A stretch of DNA of 64,000 bases from Massilia sp. PAMC28688 (GTDB taxonomy: Bacteria > Pseudomonadota > Gammaproteobacteria > Burkholderiales > Burkholderiaceae_D). The stretch is taken from NCBI RefSeq assembly GCF_019443445.1, contig NZ_CP080378.1:4526001-4590000 (forward strand), given 5' to 3'. The notes under the pieces are model-generated. The model had not been told where the DNA came from. It saw only the letters and a program-made list of their open reading frames with translations, and did not search any database. Shown piece by piece: positions 27,564 to 35,976 of the stretch (its first letter is position 1; each line of letters starts with the position of its first letter). Both the position numbers and the translations under genes were made by a program.

Positions 27564-27995
27564 TCAGACAAGAAGGTGGCGTGCGACAAAGACAGTTGCA
27601 AACCCGGCAAACATGAAGGCGACAGTTGCTACGAGAGAGCGCGGAGAACGCCTGGACAGACCACAGACACCGTGGCCGCTGGTACAGCCGGACCCGTACC
27701 GTGTACCGATGCCTACCAACAGGCCTGCAATAATCAACATCGGGTAGCCAGCGGCTATCTCTGTATCCGGCAACGGTCTGACTGCACTAAAGAGTAGCGG
27801 CGCGCTCACGATCCCCACGACAAACGCGACGCGCCAAAGAACATCACCGCGCATCGGGCGCAGCAGGCCTCCAACGATGCCGCTGATACCGGCAATTCTG
27901 CCGTTAAAGAGCAAAAACAGTGCCGACGCGAGCCCAATCATCAGGCCACCCGCTAGCGAGGCCCAGGGAGTGAAGTTGTTCCAGTCGATAGTCAT
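27564..27995 (-). CDS. YeeE/YedE-family half-transporter, second of two
   Basis: A 143-residue membrane protein, the partner of the preceding half-transporter. It shows [22 protein letters not shown] at the start and [21 protein letters not shown], which contains the conserved Cys pair of the family. Together the two halves give the about 290-residue full transporter. It is next to the BigR-like repressor gene (9 bases), so this is likely the first transporter gene transcribed in the operon. Confidence 0.88.
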   Translation of the reverse strand: MTIDWNNFTPWASLAGGLMIGLASALFLLFNGRIAGISGIVGGLLRPMRGDVLWRVAFVVGIVSAPLLFSAVRPLPDTEIAAGYPMLIIAGLLVGIGTRYGSGCTSGHGVCGLSRRSPRSLVATVAFMFAGFATVFVARHLLV

Positions 27996-28004
27996 GAGCG
28001 CCTC

Positions 28005-28322
28005 CTAGTCTTGTGGGCAGTAGAGCTGGTAAAGCACCTGCAGCACCGCTAACGCTTCTTTGCTAGCAATGGTGTAAAAAATCTGTTTGCCATCGCGCCG
28101 CGTAGTTACCAGAAGCTCATCTCGCAGCACGGTGAGTTGCTGCGAAAGCGTCGGCTGCACTATCCCGGTCATGAGTTCAAGCTCGCGCACGGAAAACTCG
28201 CCTTGAGTCATTTGACATAGCAAGAGCAAGCGATCCGGGTTGGACAGCACTTTCAGAAGCTTGCCCGCTTCAGCGGCAGCAGCTTCAAGCTTCAGTAAGT
28301 CAGGTTGCGTAGTCGTATTCAT
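28005..28322 (-). CDS. ArsR-family repressor, BigR/SqrR-like persulfide sensor
   Basis: A 105-residue winged-helix regulator (or 114 if the in-frame ATG at 28349 is used). The DNA-recognition helix lies in VRELELMTGIVQPTLSQQLTVL. Two Cys, one in LLLLCQMTQG and one in LYQLYCPQD, are placed as in BigR and SqrR, where persulfide links them and releases DNA. It faces the persulfide dioxygenase gene across a short AT-rich region and probably represses both sides. Confidence 0.87.
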   Translation of the reverse strand: MNTTTQPDLLKLEAAAAEAGKLLKVLSNPDRLLLLCQMTQGEFSVRELELMTGIVQPTLSQQLTVLRDELLVTTRRDGKQIFYTIASKEALAVLQVLYQLYCPQD

Positions 28323-28349
28323 CAGGCCGGGTTTAGTAAAGTCACGCAT

Positions 28350-28395
28350 ACACTATATCACACAATAATATGTAATGTGGTATATTGTACCTATT
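28350..28395. promoter_or_regulatory. AT-rich divergent promoter with imperfect dyad (BigR-like operator)
   Basis: The stretch between the repressor and dioxygenase genes has the imperfect inverted arms ATATCACA and TGTGGTATAT, about 13 bases apart, in strongly AT-rich sequence. BigR operators are AT-rich palindromes overlapping the promoter. The spacing and location fit control of both divergent units. Confidence 0.5.
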
Positions 28396-28428
28396 ACGCA
28401 TCCACAGCGACTTTGAGATGGAGAGATC

Positions 28429-29178
28429 ATGATTTTTAAGCAATTGCATGAACCGTTGTCGAACACCTATACCTATCTGCTCGGCGATCAAGACTCGGGG
28501 TTGGCGATACTCATTGATCCCGTCATCGCATCGATGGATCGCGACTTGGCAGAGGTCCATAAGCTAGGGCTGAGACTCGCCTATACAGTTGACACACATA
28601 TCCATGCCGACCATATCACTGCCGCACTGGAAATGAAGCGTGCTGTTGGCAGCAAAATCGCTGCCCCAGCCCATGACCAACTCCCCTGCACGGATGTGGG
28701 CATCGAAGAAGGCATACCGCTGCGGGTCGGTAGCGTTGTGCTGCACCCGCTACACACCCCTGGGCATACAGACGGTCATTTTGCCTACCTGTCCGGTGAC
28801 CGCGTTTTTACGGGGGATGCTCTGCTTATAGAAGGCTGTGGCAGGACCGATTTCCAGAATGGTGACGCCGATGCGCTGTACAGAAGCGTGCACAGCAAGT
28901 TATTCACATTGCCTGATGAGACGCTGGTCTATCCGGCGCACGACTATAAGGAGCGTTTTGTCTCATCAATCGCCCAGGAAAAACGCCGGAATCCTCGGCT
29001 GGGCAACGGCAAAACGCTTGAAGAATTTGAATCGATCATGGGCAATCTGAACTTGCCATATCCGAAATTCATCGATTACGCCGTCCCCGGTAACCGGCAA
29101 TGTGGGGTGTGTCCTTCACACCTACCGGAGGACCTGGCGCAATACTGCAAGCAAATGACCGAGAGCCCGCAGGGCTAA
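28429..29178 (+). CDS. Persulfide dioxygenase (ETHE1/Blh-type MBL fold)
   Basis: A 249-residue metallo-beta-lactamase-fold protein. It has the metal-binding THIHADH motif near 55-61, then HTPGHTDGHFAYL, FTGDALLIEGCGRTDFQ and YPAHDYKER, all typical of ETHE1-like enzymes with a mononuclear Fe. The reaction is oxidation of glutathione persulfide with O2 to sulfite and GSH. It is transcribed away from the BigR-like gene and followed by the DUF442 gene, which is often fused to it in Blh proteins. The C-terminal extension carries CGVCP, outside the core. Confidence 0.9.
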   Translation: MIFKQLHEPLSNTYTYLLGDQDSGLAILIDPVIASMDRDLAEVHKLGLRLAYTVDTHIHADHITAALEMKRAVGSKIAAPAHDQLPCTDVGIEEGIPLRVGSVVLHPLHTPGHTDGHFAYLSGDRVFTGDALLIEGCGRTDFQNGDADALYRSVHSKLFTLPDETLVYPAHDYKERFVSSIAQEKRRNPRLGNGKTLEEFESIMGNLNLPYPKFIDYAVPGNRQCGVCPSHLPEDLAQYCKQMTESPQG

Positions 29179-29199
29179 CTGACAAAGAAAAGGAAGACC

Positions 29200-29628
29200 A
29201 TGGCAACCTTTAAACAGATTGATGAACAAATTTTTCTTGGCTCTCAACCTGCTCAGCAGGATCTGAAGGAGGCAAAGGCGCTGGGTATTCAAACGGTGAT
29301 AGATCTGCGCATGCCAGCGGAGAGCCACACATCGAATGAAGAAATGACAAGCAGCAACGATCTTGGGTACGTCAACATTCCGGTTAACAAATCAGCGTTA
29401 GCTGCTCGGCAAATCGATGAATTAGAACACGCGATATCGGGCACACCGGGGCCATACCTGGTGCACTGCGCAACCGGGGCAAGGGCGGCCTTACTCCTCA
29501 TGCTAAGCCGGGCCAGGCAGAACAAATGGACGGCTGAGCAAACCTTCACGGAGGCGCGGCGCATCGGATACAACCTCGAAGACTCCGACAATTTTTCCGG
29601 CTTCGTCAGGGAAGTCACGGCGTCATAA
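29200..29628 (+). CDS. DUF442/TIGR01244 protein, phosphatase/sulfurtransferase-like
   Basis: A 142-residue protein with the protein-tyrosine-phosphatase-like loop VHCATGARAAL (Cys about residue 89). This family is the N-terminal half of Blh (beta-lactamase-hydrolase-like) proteins, where it acts with the persulfide dioxygenase as a sulfur-transfer or persulfide-trans domain. It starts 21 bases after the dioxygenase gene with AGGAAG before the ATG at 29200. The split arrangement gives the two Blh domains as separate genes. Confidence 0.88.
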   Translation: MATFKQIDEQIFLGSQPAQQDLKEAKALGIQTVIDLRMPAESHTSNEEMTSSNDLGYVNIPVNKSALAARQIDELEHAISGTPGPYLVHCATGARAALLLMLSRARQNKWTAEQTFTEARRIGYNLEDSDNFSGFVREVTAS

Positions 29629-29708
29629 GCGCAAGGGCGCAGGAGCCTGACGCTATTGCAGGTTCCTGCGGGTAGGTCATGGCACCGTTTGACCTGCCAA
29701 AAACTGCA

Positions 29709-29945
29709 TCAACTCCTGGCATCCTTTGGTTTGCCGCCCTTCGGCCAGTCTTTCTGTTTGCCAGAATATACTGGGCGAGGCTAATGGGTGAAAAATTCAG
29801 ACACATCGATTGCCTCCTGATCACTTAGCGTACCGCCTCGGCCAAGTGGCATGTTGTGCTTCACAAAGGCCGCAGCTGTGAAGGTCCTGGCCATGCCGGC
29901 GCCGTCGTTGAACGAGTCTTTGCCCCAGACGGGTGGGAACGCATA
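29709..29945 (-). pseudogene. TsdA-like cytochrome c, C-terminal fragment with a stop
   Basis: The minus strand reads FPPVWGKDSFNDGAGMART, TAAAFVKHNMPLGRG and LSDQEAIDVSEFFTH. This is followed by an in-frame TAG and then PRPVYSGKQKDWP, ending at a further stop. The match is to the last part of thiosulfate dehydrogenase/SoxA-like cytochromes. The 5' part is cut at 29945, where a czcA tail begins on the other strand. The stop replaces what is normally Gln or Ser before PRP, so the fragment is not functional. Confidence 0.65.
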
Positions 29946-30040
29946 CCGTCGTGATCGGTTGGGTGCTTTCCTCGACGGCACTGACACTACTGTTGCTCCC
30001 GCTGATGTACCGGCTCGCCCATCGCAGAGGGGCGACTTAG
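29945..30040 (+). pseudogene. czcA/cusA tail (31 residues)
   Basis: The plus strand encodes [19 protein letters not shown] and MYRLAHRRGAT followed by a stop. This is the extreme C-terminus of a heavy-metal RND pump (CzcA/CusA). Only the final 31 codons are present. A related but separate czcA fragment on the minus strand occurs at 42383-42768. Confidence 0.75.
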
Positions 30041-30255
30041 TTTACATGCGTCTATGCCTAGTCCCGGGATAGACGCAGGACCGGGTTATTTTTCTTCGAG
30101 CGGCCGGCCCGGAAAAAGGGGCGGTCGTACGCGATTATTGCGGCGAAGGGTCCGCATGAAGTTGAAACGAAATCGCAAATAGGTGAAACGGTATTTGGAA
30201 TTTGCGTTACGATAGATGCTAATTTCGATTCAGCATCCAAAAAAACCGTTTCATT

Positions 30256-30648
30256 ATGTCTTTCCCTCATCTTTCAGAAGTCCTCAAAATCCTTGATGGC
30301 GCGCTAAAATCGAACGCGACCATGTCGACTAACTACGCCGGGCTTCTGGCCGACAAGCTCGAGCAGGATGGTGAGCGCGAGACGGCAACACGAATCCGGG
30401 AAAGATTAGCGCGGGCGCCCGCAGCAGTGGCCCATACGCAGGATGCATCAAGAGCATTCGCCAGCTTGCCAATTGATACTGAAAGCCGACTCGACACGAT
30501 CGATGCGAGCGCGCCAGCAAAAGGGTCTATTGCATTACATCTACCTGGGGGAACAGCGAATCGGATCGCCGAATTCCTGCAGACAGTACGCAACTATGAT
30601 CGCCTAAGGATGGCCAAGGCTGCGGCACCGCTCAGGTTGCTTCTCTAG
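30256..30648 (+). pseudogene. ietA: IetA-like AAA+ ATPase, 5' part, interrupted by the 28-kb transposon
   Basis: The first 130 codons of an AAA+ ATPase gene; the first base of the transposon creates a TAG stop. Joining 30256-30647 to 58852-59617 gives an uninterrupted 385-residue protein. At the join, LRLLL continues as YGAPGTGKT, so the transposon split the gene one residue before Walker A (about 132-139). This part contains a helical N-terminal domain with no catalytic motif. Together with the protease gene after it, the ATPase resembles the IetAS defence pair. The start is the ATG at 30256; the ribosome site is weak. Confidence 0.85.
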
Positions 30649-30685
30649 GGGCGAATAGGGAAAACGGAAAAAATCAGGCGCTAAG
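30648..30685 (+). repeat. Terminal inverted repeat, outer left (L1)
   Basis: A 38-bp Tn3-family end starting GGGGCGAATAGGG and ending GCGCTAAG. Its outer flank CTCTA is duplicated at the other outer end. It differs from the outer right end at a single A/G site. Confidence 0.95.
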
Positions 30686-30831
30686 CATCTGATGCGACCT
30701 AGGCTCTCCGGTAAGGGTGCAGACTAGGCCTTATGACAGCCAGGTGCGGGATATCGCAGTTCAGATCGAATGCTGACCAAGCCGTCGTCTGCGGCGCGTG
30801 GCAGGGGCGACCGGCGTTCTCGCCAGAGGGA

Positions 30832-31443
30832 TCATAGTTGTTGGGCAGCAGCTATTCGAATCTGATCAGTATCCTGGTTAGAGCTGACTCCATTTGCCAA
30901 TAAGGCATCCTCGATTGCTGATTGCATCGAGACGAGCAAGGCGGTGATTGCTTTGCTATCGCCGACAGGCGGGAAGTAACCCAGATTGGAAAATAAGCCG
31001 GCATAAGTGGCGCTTTCATTGGTCGCTGGGTCGGTGCGCCGAACTTGCCATGATGACTCGCTTATTTTATAGGAAGCACTCGAGCCGGCGAGGACACTCA
31101 CAGCGACTCTCAGGGAAACAGTCGACTGCTCAGACAACGCGTCGGTAAAATCCATGGCCGTAAAAACGGTGCAATGCTGGACTTCATCGCAAGAGGTATA
31201 TAGCGTAATGTGAACTGGCCCGCTAGACGGTCGATGTGCCAAAATTGCTTTTACATCGTGTTGCGACACCGAAGATGTCACTGCTCTCATCAACACAGGA
31301 TCGAGCTTTTCTAATTGAGGAGATGTTGGATACCATTTCGTGGCCCCGGCACCGAGTGCGAGCAGTCCAATACCGACCAGAGTAAGCAAAACGGGGCGTG
31401 CACCAGCACGCTTGACGCCACTAAAAGCTACCCATGTCTCCAT
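30832..31443 (-). CDS. Unknown protein with one membrane segment, end of the envelope operon
   Basis: A 203-residue protein from the ATG at 31443; an in-frame start at 31515 would add 24 residues. A hydrophobic stretch LLTLVGIGLLALGAGA near the N-terminus suggests an anchor with the rest outside or periplasmic. The C-terminal part is mixed helical/beta with DTDQIRIAAAQQL at the end. It is not recognised. It is last in the run of minus-strand genes after DedA. The composition is less GC-rich than the chromosomal genes, consistent with transfer. Confidence 0.6.
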   Translation of the reverse strand: METWVAFSGVKRAGARPVLLTLVGIGLLALGAGATKWYPTSPQLEKLDPVLMRAVTSSVSQHDVKAILAHRPSSGPVHITLYTSCDEVQHCTVFTAMDFTDALSEQSTVSLRVAVSVLAGSSASYKISESSWQVRRTDPATNESATYAGLFSNLGYFPPVGDSKAITALLVSMQSAIEDALLANGVSSNQDTDQIRIAAAQQL

Positions 31444-31574
31444 GCGACAGGCTCCAAATTTGCGTGTGGACGGTTGCCAGAAACCATAAATGACGGATGC
31501 GTCGGCCGACTTCAAGCCCCAACAGTGCTACAGCAGTGCTGTCACGAGCGTATGAACACTATTGTCATGTAATT

Positions 31575-32171
31575 TCATTTCCGGTGCGTGACGACACGGT
31601 AGACATAGATCACAAATATTGTTGCTACGATTGCCTTTGACGTTGGATCTATGTACTTGCCAACGGTTGTGTAGTTCTTTTCCAACAGATAGCCGGCCCA
31701 AGCCAACACACCCGTCCATGCCAGGGAGCCGGCTGTTGTATATGCTAAAAAAATCGACAATTTCATCTCGACGATTCCGGCGGGTACAGAAATGAGTGTG
31801 CGCACTGCTGGAATGAGTCGGCCGAATAAAACGGCATTCTTCCCGTGGCGATTGAATGCATCGACAGATTTCCGAATTTCTTCCGGCGAAACGGTAAGCC
31901 AGCGTCCGTGGTTTTTTGCAAGTCGTTCCAACCTCTCCTTGCCCAGCCACTTCCCGGCGAAGTACCACGGCAACGCCCCAGCAACGGAACCGGCAGTTCC
32001 AGCCAACAGTACGATGGCGAAGTTTAACTCCCCCTTAGACACCACGAAGCCTGCGAAGGGCATGATAATTTCGGAGGGTATGGGAGGGAAAATATTCTCG
32101 ACAGCTATCAGCAGGAAAACGCCGAAGTAGCCGATTCGTGAAATGAGATCGATAACAAAATTAAACATCAA
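31575..32171 (-). CDS. DedA-family membrane protein
   Basis: A 198-residue inner-membrane protein with the DedA features ENIFPPIPSEIIMPFAGF near the N-terminus, the re-entrant loop and GRLIPAVRTLISVPAGI in the middle, and two final helices. DedA proteins move undecaprenyl-phosphate or phosphatidylethanolamine-like lipids across the membrane; some are needed for polymyxin resistance in Burkholderia. It follows the PAP2 gene by 27 bases, so it fits with lipid-A and lipid-carrier handling in this operon. Confidence 0.9.
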   Translation of the reverse strand: MMFNFVIDLISRIGYFGVFLLIAVENIFPPIPSEIIMPFAGFVVSKGELNFAIVLLAGTAGSVAGALPWYFAGKWLGKERLERLAKNHGRWLTVSPEEIRKSVDAFNRHGKNAVLFGRLIPAVRTLISVPAGIVEMKLSIFLAYTTAGSLAWTGVLAWAGYLLEKNYTTVGKYIDPTSKAIVATIFVIYVYRVVTHRK

Positions 32172-32198
32172 GGTCCCGTGGATGAAGTGATCTTAATC

Positions 32199-32945
32199 TC
32201 AGCGCTGGCGGTACGTGGCCAGCTCGCGTCGTGGCCAGCGATCGAGGCAGGTAGTTATAAGGAAAACGATCAACAGTGTGATCCATGTAGACCACAACGT
32301 GTGGGTAAGGAAATGCGCTCCGCGCAGCTGCTGCATCCACCCAACACCGACTCCCAAAGATAGTAGAAGTACCAGCACGATTGTTGCGTGAAGCAAGCGA
32401 TGCGGAATGAACAGGACAGTTAGCGAGACCATCCACAACGCGCTCGATGCGTGGCCAGCTGGCATGCAGTGTCCTGGGCTTACGCCAGCCGGCAAAAGTT
32501 CAAACAACTTAATGTAAGGCTCAGATCCTCCGTACCGCTGCAGGTCCCATGGGCAGTGTGAAGCGCTGACCTGCTTGAGGAGACTGATCGTTGTCGGTAC
32601 CAGCAAGGCGGATAAAGCAATGACGCGGAGTTGGAATCGCCGCAGCCAACTCCAAGTGCGTGGCGAACAGAGGTCCCAGGAAACGGCAAACAGTATCAAT
32701 AGAGCCAGGACAGTGAATGCTTGCTTGAGGATCAGATGATTAAACGTAGTGGTGATCCATGCATCGCGAAGAGGGAACCTTCCAGCTTTGCTGTCAAAGG
32801 CACTGTCTGCCAGCATAACGTCCACATCAGTCCACAACGTAATTGCGATCAGAGAAAATGCCGCAAGCAGCAGAAGCACTGCGACTGTTGCATTGGCACG
32901 GGCCCAACGTTCACGCTGTCGCGACGTTGCAGCGGAGTTGGCCAT
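32199..32945 (-). CDS. PAP2-family phosphatase, next to the EptA-like gene
   Basis: A 248-residue membrane phosphatase from the ATG at 32945, chosen over an earlier in-frame start at 33086 which would overlap eptA. It has six helices and a PAP2 core with KQVSASHCPWDL, MPAGHASSALW and RGAHFLTHTLWS, which correspond to the three conserved motifs. The usual C2 PSGH is PAGH, and the usual SRxxxxxH is reduced to LRGAHFLTH, but the key His are present. A pap2 gene sits next to mcr-1 in the same order; that similarity supports a lipid-A or diacylglycerol-phosphate role. Confidence 0.85.
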   Translation of the reverse strand: MANSAATSRQRERWARANATVAVLLLLAAFSLIAITLWTDVDVMLADSAFDSKAGRFPLRDAWITTTFNHLILKQAFTVLALLILFAVSWDLCSPRTWSWLRRFQLRVIALSALLVPTTISLLKQVSASHCPWDLQRYGGSEPYIKLFELLPAGVSPGHCMPAGHASSALWMVSLTVLFIPHRLLHATIVLVLLLSLGVGVGWMQQLRGAHFLTHTLWSTWITLLIVFLITTCLDRWPRRELATYRQR

Positions 32946-32985
32946 GAGACGGGAGGCATAGGAGCACTGCCTTCGTTGTAGTCGA

Positions 32986-34629
32986 TCACGGTGCATGGCG
33001 GCACGCATTGAAGATGTCCAGTCTAGGGTTATACACAGCCGTGCTAACGTTGAGCATTCCCAGTGTCGAGTGGAAAAGGTTGTCATGACTGAAGGGCTGA
33101 TCGACCCGCGCAGCCAGGCAGCGTTGGTCTATTTTGAACCGTTCGCGGAATCCAGCTGAGAGCCAAAGCATAAAGGGCACGGCGCGTTGTTCTGGAGGGG
33201 AAATCACGTATGGAGCACCGTGGAGGTAGAAGTTGTTTTCGCCCAGCGATTCGCCGTGATCGGAAAAATACATGAGAGCGGTGTCTACGTCGTCATCGCG
33301 CGCCGCTTGCGCGAGCAAATCAATTGCTTGCTTCAAGACGTGATCCGTATATCGGATGGTGTTGTCATACGCGTCAACAATAGATTGCCGAGTGCATTTT
33401 CCGAGCTCGATCGTATTGCATACAGGTCCGAAGACACTAAATTGCTGCGGATAGCGCTTCGAGTAAGCTGGGCCATGACTTCCTTTTTGGTGTAGCACGA
33501 TCACCATGTCACCTGTGCCGTCTTGGATCTGTTGGGGAAGGTCACGGAGCAGTCGCTCGTCGAAACATTCTTCGTTATTGCAAAAGGGGTCGCCGGCGAT
33601 GGGTTGCGACACGTCTTCATAGGGAATCCGGTCGCAAACGCCTTTGCAACCAGAATTATTATCGCGCCACAGCAGTTTGAAACCGGCGTGCTGCAAAACG
33701 TCGAGCAGCCCCTCTTGGGACTGCGCCCTGGTCGCACTGTAATTCTCGCGTCCAAGGGGCGAAAAGAGACATGGGAGGGAAATCCCGGTGGCAGTGCCAC
33801 AGGACTGCATATTCTTGAAATTAACTAAATCGGGCACTTGAGACAGTTCCGGATTGGTGAGCCGGCTATAACCGTTCAAGGAAAAGTTAGCCGCGCGGGC
33901 CGTCTCGCCCACGACGACGACGGTAACCGTGCGGCGAGTATTGCCGCGCCAAAGAACGCCTTTCGTCGCGTCTTTGCCCAACGGTGCTATCACCACAGGT
34001 ACACTCCACTTGCGTTTGAAATATCCGTTTACGGCTTGAATGTAGTTGGTTGGGGTCAGCAAAAACCTTAGTTCACGGTGTTCGCGCAGTGCCGGTGCAA
34101 GGATCTTGAACATCAGCATCAGCAAAATGCCAGCGCCGACTACAGCGATGCCGGCGGTCGCCAAATTGACGCCTAGTTGACGCCGGCCCGGCTGAAAACG
34201 CGGCTTTAGCCACGCGATGATTGCAGCTGGGATGACCCCTGTTATCAGAAAGGAAAAGGCCAGCCCAACGTTGAATAATTCAATGCTTTCGCGAGAGTCG
34301 GTCTCAGCAATGTTCTGAACCATTGACCAGTCGATCGCAACACCGTAGTGGTTCATGAAGTAGCTCGCCAGCGATGTGACCAAGAATAATCCGATCAGCA
34401 GGGGCTTAATACTGAAACGAAAATTCAACGTTGCCAGCGACGCTGTAAAGGTCAACACGAGCATCAGGAACATCCCTGCCTGAACTGGGAACGCTGCAAG
34501 CGTTAGACCGCCAGTCGCGCTTGAAAAGCTTTTCCAGAATGCCTGGTTATAGACAATAACAATAAATGCCGACGCCAGTAAGGGGAGCAATGCCGCATTC
34601 GGCCGCTTGAACGAATCTAGTTTCACCAT
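32986..34629 (-). CDS. eptA: Phosphoethanolamine transferase, EptA/MCR-like
   Basis: A 547-residue inner-membrane enzyme that adds phosphoethanolamine to lipid A, the reaction behind polymyxin resistance of the mcr type. Five N-terminal helices (1-180) are followed by a periplasmic alkaline-phosphatase-like domain. The zinc and catalytic residues are E242 (VGETARA), T279 in SCGTATG, and D457-H458 in SDHGES. The donor-contact His are H385 (GSHGP) and H470. All match their places in MCR-1. The length is close to MCR (about 540). It lies on a transposon with PAP2 and a two-component system. Confidence 0.92.
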   Translation of the reverse strand: MVKLDSFKRPNAALLPLLASAFIVIVYNQAFWKSFSSATGGLTLAAFPVQAGMFLMLVLTFTASLATLNFRFSIKPLLIGLFLVTSLASYFMNHYGVAIDWSMVQNIAETDSRESIELFNVGLAFSFLITGVIPAAIIAWLKPRFQPGRRQLGVNLATAGIAVVGAGILLMLMFKILAPALREHRELRFLLTPTNYIQAVNGYFKRKWSVPVVIAPLGKDATKGVLWRGNTRRTVTVVVVGETARAANFSLNGYSRLTNPELSQVPDLVNFKNMQSCGTATGISLPCLFSPLGRENYSATRAQSQEGLLDVLQHAGFKLLWRDNNSGCKGVCDRIPYEDVSQPIAGDPFCNNEECFDERLLRDLPQQIQDGTGDMVIVLHQKGSHGPAYSKRYPQQFSVFGPVCNTIELGKCTRQSIVDAYDNTIRYTDHVLKQAIDLLAQAARDDDVDTALMYFSDHGESLGENNFYLHGAPYVISPPEQRAVPFMLWLSAGFRERFKIDQRCLAARVDQPFSHDNLFHSTLGMLNVSTAVYNPRLDIFNACRHAP

Positions 34630-34743
34630 CGGGTACCTATCGTCGCAGGCAGCGCAACGACGGTTGTCGCTCCACTCCTATATCGTGCCGGTAGGCTACA
34701 TGCGGCGATAAGACGCCGACGTTAGGGGCGTGTGAAGGAAATG

Positions 34744-35976
34744 TTAAAGTCCCGGAAAAATAACAGTGACAGTGGTTCCTCCGCTCGGCGGCGTGGCCAA
34801 ATCAAGCGTGGCGCCGAGTTGCCGGCAGATCCGTTTAACTAGCGCCAGGCCCAGGCCGGTACCGTCCGAACCTTTCAGCGGCGCACCCACGGTCTCGTTC
34901 GAAAGCATGGCAAGAACGGCCGCGGGCAGGCCCCGTCCGCTATCGCAAACCACGATGCTGCGATTGGTCAGCCGTACGGTGACTGCCCCATGGTCCGTGT
35001 ACAGGCAGGCATTTCGAATCAAATTGCCGATGATCGCCGAAACAAGGCGCGGCTGCGCCCGCACGACGAAGTCACTGCCGCCGGTAAATTCCAGCCGTAC
35101 GGGTTTAGTTGCCACCAAGGACTGGTGGCGTCGTACCTCTTCCTGGACCATCGGTTCGATAGGAAACAATTCGTATTCAATCAGTTCCGGTGCCCGTGCC
35201 AGCTGGAGCAAGGTGTCGACGCTTTCAGCGGCCTCACGCGCGGCGCGGCTGATTCGCTCGCTCGCAGCGCGCGAGGCGGGACTGGCGTGCTCATCAAGCT
35301 CCAGTAGTTCGGCCGCTCCTGAAATGACAGTTAGTGCAGTGCGCAATTCATGACTAACATCGCCAGTAAAAGCTCGCTCACGTTCAAGAAAAACTTTCTG
35401 CTCACCCGTGTGTTCAGCAAACGCGCGCGCAAGTATTCCCAACTCATCCCGACTGTCCAGGTGCGGCCATTCATCCTTGCGCTCGAGAACAGCCCTCGAC
35501 AATTCCACGATGGGATCAACGAACCGTCGTGCCATGTAACGTCCAAGGAGAACGGACATGCCCAGGAAACCCATCAGACTCAGCAAGAGCATTGAGTACA
35601 CGAGCCGCTCGACGCTTTCGTAATCGCTTTGGTGATCGACCACAACGTAAGGCCCACCGCTGTCGCGCCCACTAAATACGTGCAGGCCGATCCCGTCGGC
35701 TTCGACATCGTTGATCCCGGCTGGAAGGTTGCGCAGAGATTGCGGTATATCGTCGCCATGGTGGAAGCTAATACTTGTAGGCATCTCAACGGGTAGGCCG
35801 CCCGCATGGCGCGGCGAAGCCCAAGTCGCGACCTCTTCAAGACGACGTTCCACCATGTGCATCTCGATACCTTCGACGACTACGATTGCCACCGTCATGA
35901 AGAACATCGAAAAGGACAAGGCAAACAGCAAGTAGGCCTTGACGATACGCTTCCCTATCGATTCAAAGCGCATCAT
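34744..35976 (-). CDS. Sensor histidine kinase, membrane-bound
   Basis: A 410-residue sensor. Helices at about 12-35 and 130-150 frame a small periplasmic domain of roughly 90 residues with several His and Asp. A HAMP-like segment follows, then the dimerisation helix with the phospho-accepting His in DVSHELRT (about 218), and the ATPase domain with N (IGNLIRNACLY), DSGRGLP and GTGLGLALV. It overlaps the response regulator gene by 14 bases. The size, short periplasmic domain and operon suggest a PmrB/QseC-like envelope sensor. The signal is not known. Confidence 0.9.
   Translation of the reverse strand: MMRFESIGKRIVKAYLLFALSFSMFFMTVAIVVVEGIEMHMVERRLEEVATWASPRHAGGLPVEMPTSISFHHGDDIPQSLRNLPAGINDVEADGIGLHVFSGRDSGGPYVVVDHQSDYESVERLVYSMLLLSLMGFLGMSVLLGRYMARRFVDPIVELSRAVLERKDEWPHLDSRDELGILARAFAEHTGEQKVFLERERAFTGDVSHELRTALTVISGAAELLELDEHASPASRAASERISRAAREAAESVDTLLQLARAPELIEYELFPIEPMVQEEVRRHQSLVATKPVRLEFTGGSDFVVRAQPRLVSAIIGNLIRNACLYTDHGAVTVRLTNRSIVVCDSGRGLPAAVLAMLSNETVGAPLKGSDGTGLGLALVKRICRQLGATLDLATPPSGGTTVTVIFPGL

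Larger units (their letters stand above)
29629..30255. other. Debris and spacer between the persulfide operon and ietA
   Basis: This holds the end of a TsdA-like cytochrome on the minus strand (29709-29945), joined at once to a czcA tail on the plus strand (29945-30040). A perfect 9-bp inverted repeat follows (TGCGTCTAT at 30047-30055, ATAGACGCA at 30069-30077). The final AT-rich 200 bases include two GAAACG units about 24 bases apart, in similar context. No intact gene is present. Confidence 0.6.

Noticed and set aside
32986-34629. Naming the EptA-like gene as a specific mcr allele
   Set aside because: All catalytic residues match the family, but an allele number needs sequence identity values that cannot be obtained by eye.
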